Notes: generated by a model from the letters alone, not told the origin. A DNA stretch of 64,000 nucleotides from Variovorax sp. UMC13 (GCF_014170375.1 NZ_LZZW01000003.1:372001-436000); one strand, 5' to 3'. Numbered from the stretch's first letter, positions 8,123-17,284 are shown. Made by a program: numbers and translations.

Positions 8123-8827
8123 TCAACGGACCTGCTTCGGCAGCTCGAGCAGGTCCTCGAGCACCAGGCCCTTTTCCTTCAGGATGGCCTCGAGCAGCGG
8201 CTGCAGCTTGCCCAGGCTTTCCTGCACCGCTTCGCGCACCGTGTCGACCACCACCTGCGTGCCGCGCTCGATCTCGATGTTGAGGCGGTCGCCGGCCTGC
8301 TTCTGCTCGAACACCGTCATGCGGCGCGTCTCGGGGATCAGCCAGACCTCGAACCAGCCCTCGGCGCGGTTCACCTCGGAGACCGTCAGACTCGCGCCGT
8401 TGATCGCGATGTAGCCCTTGGCAAAGACGTACTTGCGGAAGTCGCTCGGGATGGCGACACGCATCACGCGGTTGGTGTCGGAGCTGCGCACCGCTTCGAT
8501 GGTGGCGGAGAAATCGATGTGGCCCGACAGCGGGTGCCCGCCGATCTCGGCGCCGTCCTTCGCGGCCCGCTCGACGTTGACGACGGCACCGACCGCATAG
8601 GCGCTCAGTGTTGTCACGTTGAGGCTCTGGAGGATCACGTCGAAGGAGGCCGTGTCGGCCGACAGCAACTCGGTCACCGTGAGGCAGACCCCATCGACCG
8701 AGACGCTGGCGCCGATGGCCAGGTCGGTGCAGAAGCCGGGCGGAAAGGCCAGCGTGAAGGTGCGCATGCCCTCGTGATCGAGGATGTGCGTGAGGGTGGC
8801 GGTGCCTTGGATGATGCCGGTGAACAT
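8123..8827 (-). CDS. ribC: Riboflavin synthase, alpha subunit type
   Basis: 234 residues with two lumazine-binding repeats. M-F-T-G-I-I-Q-G at the start, G-V-C-L-T-V, G-G-H-P-L-S-G-H and later G-A-S-L-T-V are the family marks. The closing N-I-E-I-E-R-G-T-Q-V-V-V-D-T-V matches the E. coli RibC type. It joins two 6,7-dimethyl-8-ribityllumazine molecules to give riboflavin and a pyrimidine that is recycled. It is about 20 residues longer than E. coli RibC, with a helical C-terminal tail. It is not in a rib operon here, and I see no FMN riboswitch in the short upstream gap. Confidence 0.92.
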   Translation of the reverse strand: MFTGIIQGTATLTHILDHEGMRTFTLAFPPGFCTDLAIGASVSVDGVCLTVTELLSADTASFDVILQSLNVTTLSAYAVGAVVNVERAAKDGAEIGGHPLSGHIDFSATIEAVRSSDTNRVMRVAIPSDFRKYVFAKGYIAINGASLTVSEVNRAEGWFEVWLIPETRRMTVFEQKQAGDRLNIEIERGTQVVVDTVREAVQESLGKLQPLLEAILKEKGLVLEDLLELPKQVR

Positions 8828-8926
8828 GGGTCTCGCTGCAGGTCAAAGGCTACAGCGTAGCCGCGCGCGCGGCATGGCCTCGTGCGGCGCCGATTTCCCC
8901 TTGTTCGGCAGGCGAGAATCAACGCC

Positions 8927-9340
8927 ATGACACGAGCCGATATGCCCCTGATCCGACCCCTTGCGCGGCTGATGCTGGCCCTCTCGACCGCGCTGGCCTG
9001 TGCCGGCGCCGCGGCCCAGTCGGATCCCGCGCAGTACCCGGCGGCCGCGACGGGTTTTCTCGACGAGGAATTGCCGAAGATGGCGGCCGCGGTGGCCGAG
9101 CGCGACCGCGACTACTTCGAGGCGGCCATGGGCCGCATCGTCGCGTTCTCCGAGGACTGGGGCTTCAAGTCGCACGCCAGTCCGGCGCTGGCCGGCTACC
9201 GGATGTGCACCGACGCGGTGTCCGACTTCGTGATCGTCGGGCTCTGCAGGCTGATGCCCAACGGCAGCGAATGCGAGCCCGGGCTGGCGCCGCGCTTCGA
9301 GGCCAACCGGCAGCAGTGCCGGCAGGCCGCGCGCCGCTGA
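8927..9340 (+). CDS. Putative secreted protein, unknown
   Basis: 137 residues. A signal peptide is evident: basic start, hydrophobic core L-M-L-A-L-S-T-A-L-A-C-A-G, then A-A-A-Q as likely cleavage site. The mature part has several cysteines that could form disulfides in the periplasm (C in R-M-C-T-D, G-L-C-R-L, S-E-C-E and Q-Q-C-R). No family recognised. Two in-frame starts (8927 and 8942) both leave the signal peptide intact. It converges on the DUF2817 gene with a 3-base gap. Confidence 0.75.
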   Translation: MTRADMPLIRPLARLMLALSTALACAGAAAQSDPAQYPAAATGFLDEELPKMAAAVAERDRDYFEAAMGRIVAFSEDWGFKSHASPALAGYRMCTDAVSDFVIVGLCRLMPNGSECEPGLAPRFEANRQQCRQAARR

Positions 9341-9343
9341 ACC

Positions 9344-10435
9344 TCAGGCCTTCTGCAGGCCTTGCAGGCTCTGCAGCATGACCGCGCGGGCCTGGCCCAG
9401 CACCATGCCCTTCCACTCGTCGTTGTCGCAGTAGAAGGCGTCGCGCACGTCGCGCCGGATGGCGCGCTGCTGCGTTGCGGGCGCCTCGGGATGGCGGCGC
9501 AGCCAGGTGTCGGCGCGCAGCCGGTCGAGCACTTCCAGGTCGGGCAGGGTGCCGAACTCCAGGCCCATCAGGGCGGTGTCGGCCTGCGGGCATTCGTCGT
9601 AGACGATCGAGACCACCGGGCCGGTCACGTCGGCCGAGGCCGAGGTGCCGTCAAAGGGTGCAAACACGTCCGCGCCCCACCAGGCCAGCGCCCGTGGCAG
9701 GCCGGCCGGGCGGCCCGGGTAGATCTTCTCGCCGTGGCCGTAGGGGCCCAGGCCGGTGTGCACGTCGATCCAGGCGATGTGCCTGGCGGCGGCGCCGTGC
9801 TTGCGCAGGATCGCGCGCATCGTGCGGTTGCTCCAGGAGGGGCCGGTGCCGCCATAGAACACGCCGTCCGGCGAGGTGTACTGGCCGGTGGTCACGGCCG
9901 CGCGGTAGGCGCGCATGCCGTGCTTCTCGATGTAGGCCGCGACGGCGGCTTCGTCGGCGGCGGTCGGCGGCCATTGCGTCGGCAGGATCAGCGGCTCGAC
10001 CTCGGCGTAGGCCGCGTTCACCGGCAGCGGCTGCGTGAAGTCGATGTGGTTGCGGTTGAGGTCGATGTTGTCCTCGTTGGTGCGGTGCAGGTGCGAGAAG
10101 CCGTGCGGGTTCACCGCATGCACCAGCAGCAGCGCCACGCCGGCGCGTTCCAACCGGCCCAGCAGGTCGGTGTCGTGCAGCATCGCGACCTGGCAGCCCG
10201 AGCCGCAGAAGCCCTCGGGGCCGTGCGTGCCGGAGCTCACCAGCAGCAGCTTCTCGGCATTGGGCGCGCCGATGTAGGCGGTGTCGGTGGACAGCGTTTC
10301 GCCCAGGGCGCCGGTGTGGCCCTCGAGCGGGAAGGATTCGATCGCCGCCTGGCGCTCGGCCGCGGCCTCGAGGAACTTGCGGCGCGCCTCGACATAGGTG
10401 CCGGAGAAATGACGGGTGGCTTGGGTGCTGTGCAT
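9344..10435 (-). CDS. DUF2817 / M14-like zinc hydrolase
   Basis: 363 residues. The zinc-binding pattern of M14-type carboxypeptidases and deacylases is visible: H71 and E74 (G-T-H-G-P-E-G), N-P-H-G-F, N-x-D-L-N-R-N, then the later ligand in W-I-D-V-H-T-G. DUF2817 proteins are predicted metal-dependent amidohydrolases without an assigned substrate. The start at 10435 removes an upstream extension that would run into the transporter gene. It is the second gene of an operon headed by the MHS transporter, so it likely hydrolyses what the transporter brings in. Confidence 0.85.
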   Translation of the reverse strand: MHSTQATRHFSGTYVEARRKFLEAAAERQAAIESFPLEGHTGALGETLSTDTAYIGAPNAEKLLLVSSGTHGPEGFCGSGCQVAMLHDTDLLGRLERAGVALLLVHAVNPHGFSHLHRTNEDNIDLNRNHIDFTQPLPVNAAYAEVEPLILPTQWPPTAADEAAVAAYIEKHGMRAYRAAVTTGQYTSPDGVFYGGTGPSWSNRTMRAILRKHGAAARHIAWIDVHTGLGPYGHGEKIYPGRPAGLPRALAWWGADVFAPFDGTSASADVTGPVVSIVYDECPQADTALMGLEFGTLPDLEVLDRLRADTWLRRHPEAPATQQRAIRRDVRDAFYCDNDEWKGMVLGQARAVMLQSLQGLQKA

Positions 10436-10473
10436 GGGGTGTGTCCTTGTGCGAAGAAGCGCGGAAGAGGCGA

Positions 10474-11787
10474 TCAGGCGGCCGCGGGGCGCGCGACCTT
10501 GTCGATGTCCTGGCCGGTGTGGTCCTTGAGGCTGTACAGGCCGATCAGCGAGACCAGCGTCATGGCGAGCAAGTACCAGGCCGGCGCGAGCTTGTTGCCG
10601 GTGGCGTTGAGCAGCCAGGTGCTGATGAAGGGCGAGAAGCCGCCGAACAGCGCCACGCCCACGCTGTAGACCAGCGACATGCCGCTGGCGCGCACGTGCT
10701 TGGGGAACATCTCGGGCAGCATCGTGATGCCGGGCACGCTCTGGATCACCAGCGTGATGCTCAGCAGCCCGACCACGGTGAACAGCACGGCCGGCGTGGG
10801 CGAGGCGTTGAGCCAGTAGAAGCCCGGATAGATCATGATGGCCAGCGCGATGCGGCTCCAGAGGATCAGCGGCTTGCGCCCGACCTTGTCGGCCCACAGG
10901 CCCACCAGCGGCGCCAGGGCGAAGGACAGCAGCCCGGTGATGGCCGCGCCGAACAGCGCCACCGGCGGCGCCATGCCGAGCTCGCGGATCGCATAGGTCG
11001 GCATGTAGAAGCTCACGACGTAGGCGGCCGCGGTGCCGCCGACCATGGTCAGGATGGCGTTGAGCACGGTGCGGCCGTGCAGGCGGCAGACCTCGCTGAT
11101 GCTGCTTTCGCGCTTGGTGCCGGCCGGCGGCGGGGGCGCGACCTCCAGCGATTCCTCGAGGTGGCGGCGGATGTACATGCCGACCGGCGCGATCGCCAGG
11201 CCGATCACGAAGGGCACGCGCCAGCCCCAGCTTTCCATCGCCTGCGGCGTGAGCGTGTACGACAGCAGGCCCACCACCACCGCGCCCAGCAGGATGCCCA
11301 GGCCCTGGCTCGCGAACTGCCAGCTCGCCATGTAGCCGCGGTTCTGCGGCGTGGCGTGCTCGACCAGCAAGGTGGTGGAGGCGCCGACTTCACCGCCGGC
11401 CGAGAAGCCCTGGATCAGCCGGGCCAGCACGATCAGCAGCGGTGCGGCCACGCCGATCTGGGCGTAGGTGGGCGCGGCGGCGATCAGCAGGCAGCCCAGC
11501 GCCATCAGGAAGATGGTCAGCGTCATGGCCTTCTTGCGCCCGGCGCGGTCGGCATAGGCGCCGATCACGATGCCGCCCAGCGGCCGCATGATGAAGCCGA
11601 CGCCGAAGCTCGCCACCGTCAGCAGCAGCTGGCCGTAGGAATTGAAGGTCGGGAAGAAGAGCTTGCCGATGGTCAGGGCCAGGAAGCCGTAGACCGTGAA
11701 GTCGAAGAACTCGAGGGCGTTGCCGATGGTGGTCGCGACGATCGTCTTGCGACGGCCGGGCCGGGTGTGGGCGGGCGAGGAAGGCAT
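10474..11787 (-). CDS. MFS transporter, metabolite:H+ symporter (MHS) family
   Basis: 437 residues and about 12 membrane segments. The N-terminal G-N-A-L-E-F-F-D-F-T-V-Y-G is the hallmark of the proline/betaine, citrate and shikimate symporters. G-A-Y-A-D-R-A-G-R-K-K is the family loop after the second segment. It likely imports an organic acid or amino acid-like compound with protons. The start at 11787 is chosen because a good ggag ribosome site precedes it; a longer frame to 11847 has none. It is divergent from a LysR regulator that probably controls it and the DUF2817 hydrolase. Confidence 0.9.
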   Translation of the reverse strand: MPSSPAHTRPGRRKTIVATTIGNALEFFDFTVYGFLALTIGKLFFPTFNSYGQLLLTVASFGVGFIMRPLGGIVIGAYADRAGRKKAMTLTIFLMALGCLLIAAAPTYAQIGVAAPLLIVLARLIQGFSAGGEVGASTTLLVEHATPQNRGYMASWQFASQGLGILLGAVVVGLLSYTLTPQAMESWGWRVPFVIGLAIAPVGMYIRRHLEESLEVAPPPPAGTKRESSISEVCRLHGRTVLNAILTMVGGTAAAYVVSFYMPTYAIRELGMAPPVALFGAAITGLLSFALAPLVGLWADKVGRKPLILWSRIALAIMIYPGFYWLNASPTPAVLFTVVGLLSITLVIQSVPGITMLPEMFPKHVRASGMSLVYSVGVALFGGFSPFISTWLLNATGNKLAPAWYLLAMTLVSLIGLYSLKDHTGQDIDKVARPAAA

Positions 11788-11896
11788 GTGACTCCGGGTG
11801 TTGTTTGGCGCGGATGCTAGAGAGCGATGGCGCTCGTGAAAAGACAATAATCGGGGTCGAACGATAACTTTTCGTTGTCATGAGGACGGCACACCC
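11788..11896. promoter_or_regulatory. Divergent LysR regulatory region
   Basis: The 109-base gap between the transporter start and the LysR start holds an A/T-rich patch with the partial inverted repeat aacga (11860-11864) / tcgtt (11872-11876), spaced like LysR T-N11-A sites. This is the likely operator and promoter region for both genes. Confidence 0.5.
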
Positions 11897-12814
11897 TTGA
11901 AACCCAACCAGCTTCACGCCTTCGTGGCCGTGGTCGAGCAGATGAGCATCCGCGGGGCGGCGCGCGTGCTGGGCCTGTCGCAGCCTGCCGTGACCAAGAT
12001 CGTGCGCGAGCTCGAGCGCGAGGTCGGCGCGCCGCTGGTCGAGCGCAGCGTGAAGGGCGTGCGGCTCACGCAGTTCGGCGAGGCCTTCGCGCCGCGTGCG
12101 CGGCTGCTGCTCGAGGACATGCGGCGCGCGCGCGACGAGATCGCGCAGATCCGCGACGGCGCGACCGGCACCGTGTCGGTCGCGGTCAGCACCTCCTTCG
12201 CGCTGACCGTGCTGCCGGCCGCCTTCAAGACCTTCCATGAGAAGCTGCCGGCCGTGGAGGTGCGCTTCAGCGAAGCGGTGCTGCCCTCGATGCTCGACGG
12301 CCTGCGCGACGGGCGGCTCGACTTCGCGGTGGCGCATGTGGTGCCCGGCACGCTCGACCCGCAGTTCGAGAGCTTCGAGCTGTTCGCGGTACGGCTGGTG
12401 GTCGGGGCGCGGCAGCGCCACCCCTTGCGCCATGCGCGCACCCTCAAGGAACTGCACGACGCCGAGTGGGTGCTGCCGGGTGATGGCGACATGGGCCGCA
12501 CGTCGGTGCTGCCGCTGTTCGCGCCGCACGGCCTCGACGCGCCGGCGCGCGTGATCCAGGGGCAGTCGGTGACCGTGGCGCTGGCGCTGGTCGGCCACAT
12601 GGACCTGGTGGGTCTGTTCGTCGAGCCGCTCGCGCAGCTGGCCTTTGCGCGGCACGGCATCCGACGCATCGAGGTCGAGGATGCGATGCCCATGCTGCGG
12701 GTGTGCGTGCTGCAGCGGCGTGGCCGGGCGCAGACGCCGGCCGCGCAGCTCTTCGCAGAGTGCATCGCGCAGGCCTCGGCCGCACTTGACCTGCGGCCTT
12801 CCGACGCGGCCTGA
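11897..12814 (+). CDS. LysR-family transcriptional regulator
   Basis: 305 residues. The winged helix covers residues 1-60 (L-H-A-F-V-A-V-V-E, then S-Q-P-A-V-T-K-I-V-R-E-L-E), and a periplasmic-binding-like effector domain follows. The start is TTG at 11897, the only one that gives the normal LysR N-terminus. It faces away from the MHS transporter/DUF2817 operon, the classic layout for a LysR regulator and its target; the effector is probably the transported substrate. Confidence 0.92.
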   Translation: MKPNQLHAFVAVVEQMSIRGAARVLGLSQPAVTKIVRELEREVGAPLVERSVKGVRLTQFGEAFAPRARLLLEDMRRARDEIAQIRDGATGTVSVAVSTSFALTVLPAAFKTFHEKLPAVEVRFSEAVLPSMLDGLRDGRLDFAVAHVVPGTLDPQFESFELFAVRLVVGARQRHPLRHARTLKELHDAEWVLPGDGDMGRTSVLPLFAPHGLDAPARVIQGQSVTVALALVGHMDLVGLFVEPLAQLAFARHGIRRIEVEDAMPMLRVCVLQRRGRAQTPAAQLFAECIAQASAALDLRPSDAA

Positions 12815-12829
12815 ACCGGCCGCGCCGCC

Positions 12830-14539
12830 TCAGGGCGCCGCGAGCTGGTAGCTGAGCTGCACGCTCAGGCGCAGCTTGCGTTCGGGGTTGTCCACGGCCG
12901 GGTCGCCCGTGGGCTTGGCGACCGCGAGGTCGAGGTTGTAGTGCTTTGCATCGGTGAGCCGCACGCCGAGCGCCACCGAGCGCAGGCTCCGGGGCACGGG
13001 CTGGCCGAGCTTCGTCGACACGTGCGCGGCCTCGAGCAGCAGGTAGGGCTCGACCTGCCGCAGCCAGACCATGTCGAGTGGGAAGGCGCGGTTGAGTTCG
13101 GCCGACAGGCCCCAGCCCGAATCGCCTCCGCCGTCGCCCGCCGCATAGCCGCGGCCGAAGCGCGCGCCGCCGAAGGCGATGCGTTCCGAGGCCGCCAGCG
13201 AATCCGGGCTGTACTGGGCGCCCAGGCCGAAGGCGGTGCCCCAGCGGTTGGCAAAGCGGTCGCGCTGGCTCGCATCGAGCGTGAGCCGGGTGAAGTCGAG
13301 CTTGCTGGTGCCCGGGCCCGACAGGCCGGGCACGTTGCTGCGCAGTTCGGTCGAGGCGCCCAAGCCGTCGATGCCGCGGGCCAGCAGCAGGCTGGCGCTG
13401 CGGCTGCGATCGGGCTGCGCGTCGGCATAGGCCAGCTGGGCGAACAGGGCGCGCACGCGGGCCTGGTCGACCAGCCGGAGGCCGGTAGCGGGCACGCGGT
13501 AGTCGTCGGTGTTGTCGACGCCGTAGAAGCCGCCGTTGAGCGTGAGGCTGCTGCGCGCACTGAGCATCAGCGGATAGCTGGCCGACAGCTCGACGCGGCG
13601 GTTGGTGTTGTAGCGTTCGAGCGGCGCGCCTTCCTGGGCCCGCTTGTCGGGGTAGCCGTTGTAGGCCGTGGCCTGGGCCTTGAGCGTCAGGCCGTCGGTG
13701 CCCACCAGCTGGCTGTAGCCCAGCGTGAGCAGCTTCTCGCGCCGCAGGTCGCCCAGCAGGGTCGAGGCGTTGATCTGGCTGCCGGGCAGCAGCGGGTCGT
13801 TCCACACGCCGCTCAACACGGCGCGCGAGGTCGGCTGGCGCAGGTCGGCGCCCACCGAGACGTTGTAGGGTTCGCGCTGGACCTTCAGCACCAGCGCGGT
13901 GGCGCCGTCGGTGCTGCCGGGCATCGAGGCCTCGGCGCTCACGCGCAGCCCCGGCAGCCGGGCCAGCAGCTGCGTGACGCGCTCGAAGGTCGCGAGGCGC
14001 AGCGGCCGCTCCTGGGTCAGGCGCTCGGCCATGGCGCGCAACTTGGGCGTGGCCGGGCCGGCATCGCCCTCGATGCGCACGCTGGCGATGTAGCCCTCGA
14101 CCGCGACGATGCGGACCACGCCACCCTCGAAACGCTGGTCGGGCACGTAGACGAAGGACAGCGGCAGGCCGCTGTCCTTGTAGAGGGTGCTGAGTTCGTT
14201 CGCGATCGCGACCAGCTGGCCCACCGTCGTCGGGCGCCCCACCAGCGCCGTGAAGCGGCGCGCCACGTCGGCGAAGGCCAGCGCGTCGACGCCCTCGATG
14301 TCGAAGCGCGTGGGGGTGAGCGCCCGGTCGAGCGCGCTGCCGCTCGGCCCGGCCGGCGCGCGCAGTTCCACCTGCGGCGCGACGGCCGCCGGTTGCGGGA
14401 TGGGCGCCGGCGCCGGCAGCTGGCTCAGGGGGTTGCCGGCCGAGGGCGTCTGCGCATGGAGCAGCGGTGCCGCGCCGGCCAGCGCGAGCGCTAGGCCGGC
14501 CAGGCCGGTCCTTGCGACAGGAGGAGGGCGCATCCGCAT
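12830..14539 (-). CDS. Two-partner secretion outer-membrane protein (TpsB; ShlB/FhaC/HecB type)
   Basis: 569 residues. A signal peptide runs to about residue 29 (L-L-H-A-Q). A POTRA-like region with the F-D-I-E-G-V and V-E-G-Y-I pattern covers about 75-150, then a long beta-barrel. F-G-R-G-Y at 461-465 corresponds to the conserved VRGY-type loop motif that plugs the pore. These proteins export a partner passenger across the outer membrane. The C-terminus ends S-Y-Q-L-A-A-P rather than the usual terminal aromatic residue. No TpsA-type passenger is nearby. Instead the gene follows, by 5 bases, a glycine-rich lipoprotein gene, its likely partner. Confidence 0.88.
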   Translation of the reverse strand: MRMRPPPVARTGLAGLALALAGAAPLLHAQTPSAGNPLSQLPAPAPIPQPAAVAPQVELRAPAGPSGSALDRALTPTRFDIEGVDALAFADVARRFTALVGRPTTVGQLVAIANELSTLYKDSGLPLSFVYVPDQRFEGGVVRIVAVEGYIASVRIEGDAGPATPKLRAMAERLTQERPLRLATFERVTQLLARLPGLRVSAEASMPGSTDGATALVLKVQREPYNVSVGADLRQPTSRAVLSGVWNDPLLPGSQINASTLLGDLRREKLLTLGYSQLVGTDGLTLKAQATAYNGYPDKRAQEGAPLERYNTNRRVELSASYPLMLSARSSLTLNGGFYGVDNTDDYRVPATGLRLVDQARVRALFAQLAYADAQPDRSRSASLLLARGIDGLGASTELRSNVPGLSGPGTSKLDFTRLTLDASQRDRFANRWGTAFGLGAQYSPDSLAASERIAFGGARFGRGYAAGDGGGDSGWGLSAELNRAFPLDMVWLRQVEPYLLLEAAHVSTKLGQPVPRSLRSVALGVRLTDAKHYNLDLAVAKPTGDPAVDNPERKLRLSVQLSYQLAAP

Positions 14540-14544
14540 CGGCT

Positions 14545-15816
14545 TCAGTTCTTCTTCAGGCCCAGGCCGCCGACGACGCCGGTCACGCCGCCCACGACGT
14601 TCTGGACCACGCCGCCGACGGTGCTGCCGGCGGATGCCTGCGTGCTGCCGCCGGTCAGCGGTGCCGTGACCGCGCCGGTCAAAGGCGCGACCGCCGCCAG
14701 CACGGGCGCGGTCAAGGGCGCCGTGGCCTGCAGCACCGGCGCCGTCAGGGGGGCTGCCGCCTGCAACACCGGGGTCGTGAGCGGGGCGACGGCATTGAGG
14801 GGCGCGCTCACGCCCAGCCCGGCGCCCACGCCGGCACCCGCGGAAATCCCGCTGCCGTTGCTGGCCAGCGCCACGCCGCCGCCCAGGCCCACGCCCGCAG
14901 CCAGGCCACCCAGGCCGGTGCCCGCACCGTTGCCCGCCGTCACCAGGCCGCCGACCGAGCCCACCGTGCCGCCCAGCGGTTGCGTGACGGCGGCCAGCGG
15001 GGTGCCCGCGCCGGCCTGCTGCACGCCCATGCCCACCTGGTTGGCCAGGCCGGCCACGGGCAGGCCCAGGCCGGTGCCGTCGCCGACCTTCTGGGTCAGC
15101 GTGACCAGCTTGTCGTCGATGCGGTCGACCGCCTGCGTCGCGCCGCCGGTGACCTTGCGCACCGCGCCGTTGTTGGTGACGCCGGCCAGCGGGGTCGCCA
15201 GGCCGCTGACGCCGTCGCCGACCTTGTCGACCAGGCCGCCGGCCGCGTTCGTCACTGGCTGCAGCGGCGTGGTCTTGCCGATGCTGCTGACCAGTTCACC
15301 GGCGCTGGACACCGTCTTGCCGGTGTTGTCCACCACCAGCGGCAGGCCGCCCAGCGTGTTGCCCAGCGCGTCCTTGCCGGTGCCCAGCTGGCCCAGGCCG
15401 CCGCTCACCGCGGTGCCGGCGCTGCCGACCGTGTTGCCGGCATTGGCCAGCACGCCGGCGGCCGGCGTGGTCTGGCCGAGGCTCGAGACCACGGTGCCCG
15501 CGCCGGTCACGGTCTGGCCGACGCCGCCGATCACCTGGCCGGTGGCCGAAGACGCGACGGGGTTGCCGCCGCCATTGCCGCCACCCCCGCCGCCATTGTT
15601 GTTGCCGCCGCCGCCATTGCCCGCACCGCCGCCGCCGGCATTGGCGCTGTCACCGCCGCCGCTGCCGGCACCACCGGGCTGGGCGGAGCCGGACGCGCCG
15701 CCAGCATCGAAACCCATGCGGCCGCTGGAAGAGCAGCCACCGAGCAGGGCCAGCGCCGCGGCCACCGCCGCAACGCCCACGAGCGATTGAAATCGCGGTT
15801 GGAAAGAAACAGTCAT
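14545..15816 (-). CDS. Glycine-rich collagen-like repeat lipoprotein
   Basis: 423 residues. A lipoprotein signal ends L-L-G-G-C, so C28 would be lipidated. Residues ~35-85 are a Gly/Asn-rich low-complexity tract. A long Gly/Val/Thr-rich part follows with irregular repeats of the type V-G-G-V-G-Q-T-V. At 338-388 there are 11-residue repeats (A-P-L-T-x-P-V-L-Q-A-x). The tail is G-G-V-V-Q-N-V-V-G-G-V. There is no TPS domain of the filamentous haemagglutinin type. Similar Burkholderiales proteins are labelled collagen-like triple helix repeat proteins. The downstream TpsB gene suggests it is brought to the cell surface by that barrel; this is inference. The start at 15816 gives an intact lipoprotein signal. 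Confidence 0.8.
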   Translation of the reverse strand: MTVSFQPRFQSLVGVAAVAAALALLGGCSSSGRMGFDAGGASGSAQPGGAGSGGGDSANAGGGGAGNGGGGNNNGGGGGGNGGGNPVASSATGQVIGGVGQTVTGAGTVVSSLGQTTPAAGVLANAGNTVGSAGTAVSGGLGQLGTGKDALGNTLGGLPLVVDNTGKTVSSAGELVSSIGKTTPLQPVTNAAGGLVDKVGDGVSGLATPLAGVTNNGAVRKVTGGATQAVDRIDDKLVTLTQKVGDGTGLGLPVAGLANQVGMGVQQAGAGTPLAAVTQPLGGTVGSVGGLVTAGNGAGTGLGGLAAGVGLGGGVALASNGSGISAGAGVGAGLGVSAPLNAVAPLTTPVLQAAAPLTAPVLQATAPLTAPVLAAVAPLTGAVTAPLTGGSTQASAGSTVGGVVQNVVGGVTGVVGGLGLKKN

Positions 15817-16052
15817 GTGTGACTCCTGAAGTGGACGTGAAACCGGCCTGCCGCGGGCTGCGCGGCGAAGGCGCCTCGACGTGTGCCAGGGCCCCGGGAA
15901 GCGGCCGCTCGACACACAGCCTTCAATGTGCGCTGGCGTTTCGTCCGTGTGACATTCAAGAGCAACTTGTGACTTTTTGTAGACGGTTTTTTTCGTGAAG
16001 GAACGCACAGAGCGCGGCACAGTCGCTCGGTGTTAGAACCAAGGATTTAACG

Positions 16053-16068
16053 GCCCACCCGGGTGGGC
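16053..16068. other. Perfect 16-base palindrome
   Basis: gcccacccgggtgggc lies between the convergently placed end of the ferredoxin-like gene and the upstream region of the lipoprotein gene. It has no loop and no strong T-run, so it could be a weak terminator for the ferredoxin-like gene or a protein site. Nothing else marks the region 15817-16074 except short T-runs near 15974-15993. Confidence 0.4.
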
Positions 16069-16074
16069 ACGGGC

Positions 16075-16413
16075 TCAGCGCGTGCCGTCGCGCAACCGCT
16101 GCGCCACGGCCGCCACGTCGCGCCGCTTGCGCACCGCGGCGAGCAGCGGCGGTGCGCCGTTGGCGCAGGCGGCCACGGCGGTGGCCTTCTTCGGGCACAG
16201 GCCCAGGCAGCTGCACTCGACCACGCGCCAGCGCACCGGCGCGTGGCCCACGGCCTTTCTGAGTTCGCTGCGCAATTCCTTGGCCGTGTGGCGGGTCGGG
16301 CCGCTGCTGCGCCGCTGGCAATCGCCGCAGACCGTCAGCAGGCCGCCGAACTTGGGCTTGACGAAGGGCTCGGCGTCGGCGGCCGGAGGCAGGGAGGTGG
16401 GGGCATCGGACAT
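16075..16413 (-). CDS. Thioredoxin-fold [2Fe-2S] ferredoxin-like protein
   Basis: 112 residues. Cysteines C29-x2-C32 and C67-x-C69-x3-C73 (V-E-C-S-C-L-G-L-C-P-K) fit the small thioredoxin-like 2Fe-2S ferredoxin group, which uses two cysteines near the N-terminus and two in a C-x3-C late in the domain. Its electron partner is not apparent. It is transcribed away from the esterase gene. Confidence 0.75.
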   Translation of the reverse strand: MSDAPTSLPPAADAEPFVKPKFGGLLTVCGDCQRRSSGPTRHTAKELRSELRKAVGHAPVRWRVVECSCLGLCPKKATAVAACANGAPPLLAAVRKRRDVAAVAQRLRDGTR

Positions 16414-16502
16414 GGCGGCTTTCGGGGTTCGTGGGGTGTGCGCACAGGGTAGGCCGCCTGCGTGCGCTATCGTGTCGGCCTGTCACTCATTCCGAACCCG
16501 TC

Positions 16503-17165
16503 ATGTCGCTCGCGCCCATCGAAATCGAAACCGCCCCCGAACCCACCGCCACCGTCATCGTGATGCACGGGCTGGGCGCCGACGGCAACGACTTCGTGCC
16601 GATCGCGCGCGAGCTCGACCTGTCGGCCGTCGGCCCGGTGCGCTTCGTGTTCCCCAACGCGCCGGTGATGCCGGTGACGGTCAATGGCGGCTATCCGATG
16701 CCCGCCTGGTACGACATCTTCCAGCCCGACCTGGTGCGCCGCGAGGACGAGCCCGGCCTGCGCCGTTCGCGCGACAGCATCGAGGCGCTGATCGCCCACG
16801 AGAAGGCGCGCGGCATCCCCGCCAGCCGGATCGTGCTGGCCGGCTTCTCGCAGGGCTGCGCGATGGCGCTCATGACCGGCCTGCGCCACGGCGAGCGCCT
16901 GGCCGGCATCGTCGGCCTCTCGGGCTACCTGCCGCTGGCCTCGACGCTGGCGGCCGAACGCGCGCCGGCCAACCAGCACACGCCGGTGTTCCTGGCGCAC
17001 GGCACGCAGGACGGCGTGGTCGTGCTGCCGCGGGCCGCCGAGACGCGCGAGGCGCTCAAGGATCTGGGCTATGCGGTGGAATGGCACGACTATCCGATGG
17101 CGCACTCGGTCTGCATGGAAGAGATCGCCGACCTCAACGCTTTCCTGCTACGCGTGCTGGCCTAG
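16503..17165 (+). CDS. Carboxylesterase/phospholipase family alpha/beta hydrolase
   Basis: 220 residues, the usual length for the family. The catalytic triad is S116 in G-F-S-Q-G, D170 in H-G-T-Q-D-G and H201 in P-M-A-H-S-V. M-H-G-L-G-A-D-G-N-D at 21-30 is the oxyanion-hole loop. It resembles bacterial carboxylesterase EstB and acyl-protein thioesterase, cytoplasmic enzymes cleaving short acyl esters. The start at 16503 is preferred to an upstream frame because the protein then begins at the normal place. Confidence 0.93.
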   Translation: MSLAPIEIETAPEPTATVIVMHGLGADGNDFVPIARELDLSAVGPVRFVFPNAPVMPVTVNGGYPMPAWYDIFQPDLVRREDEPGLRRSRDSIEALIAHEKARGIPASRIVLAGFSQGCAMALMTGLRHGERLAGIVGLSGYLPLASTLAAERAPANQHTPVFLAHGTQDGVVVLPRAAETREALKDLGYAVEWHDYPMAHSVCMEEIADLNAFLLRVLA

Positions 17166-17284
17166 CAAAAAAAGCGGGATCGCGGGTTGCCACGGCCGAA
17201 TGCCCGGCGGATTCCCCGTGCGAGCAGCCTGTACCGAGAAGTGCTACCTTCCAGCCCCACCAAAGACGGATGAGTGATAAGAAC

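Noticed and set aside
8828-8926. Possible FMN riboswitch before the riboflavin synthase gene
   Set aside because: Too short a leader and none of the conserved RFN-element segments are present.
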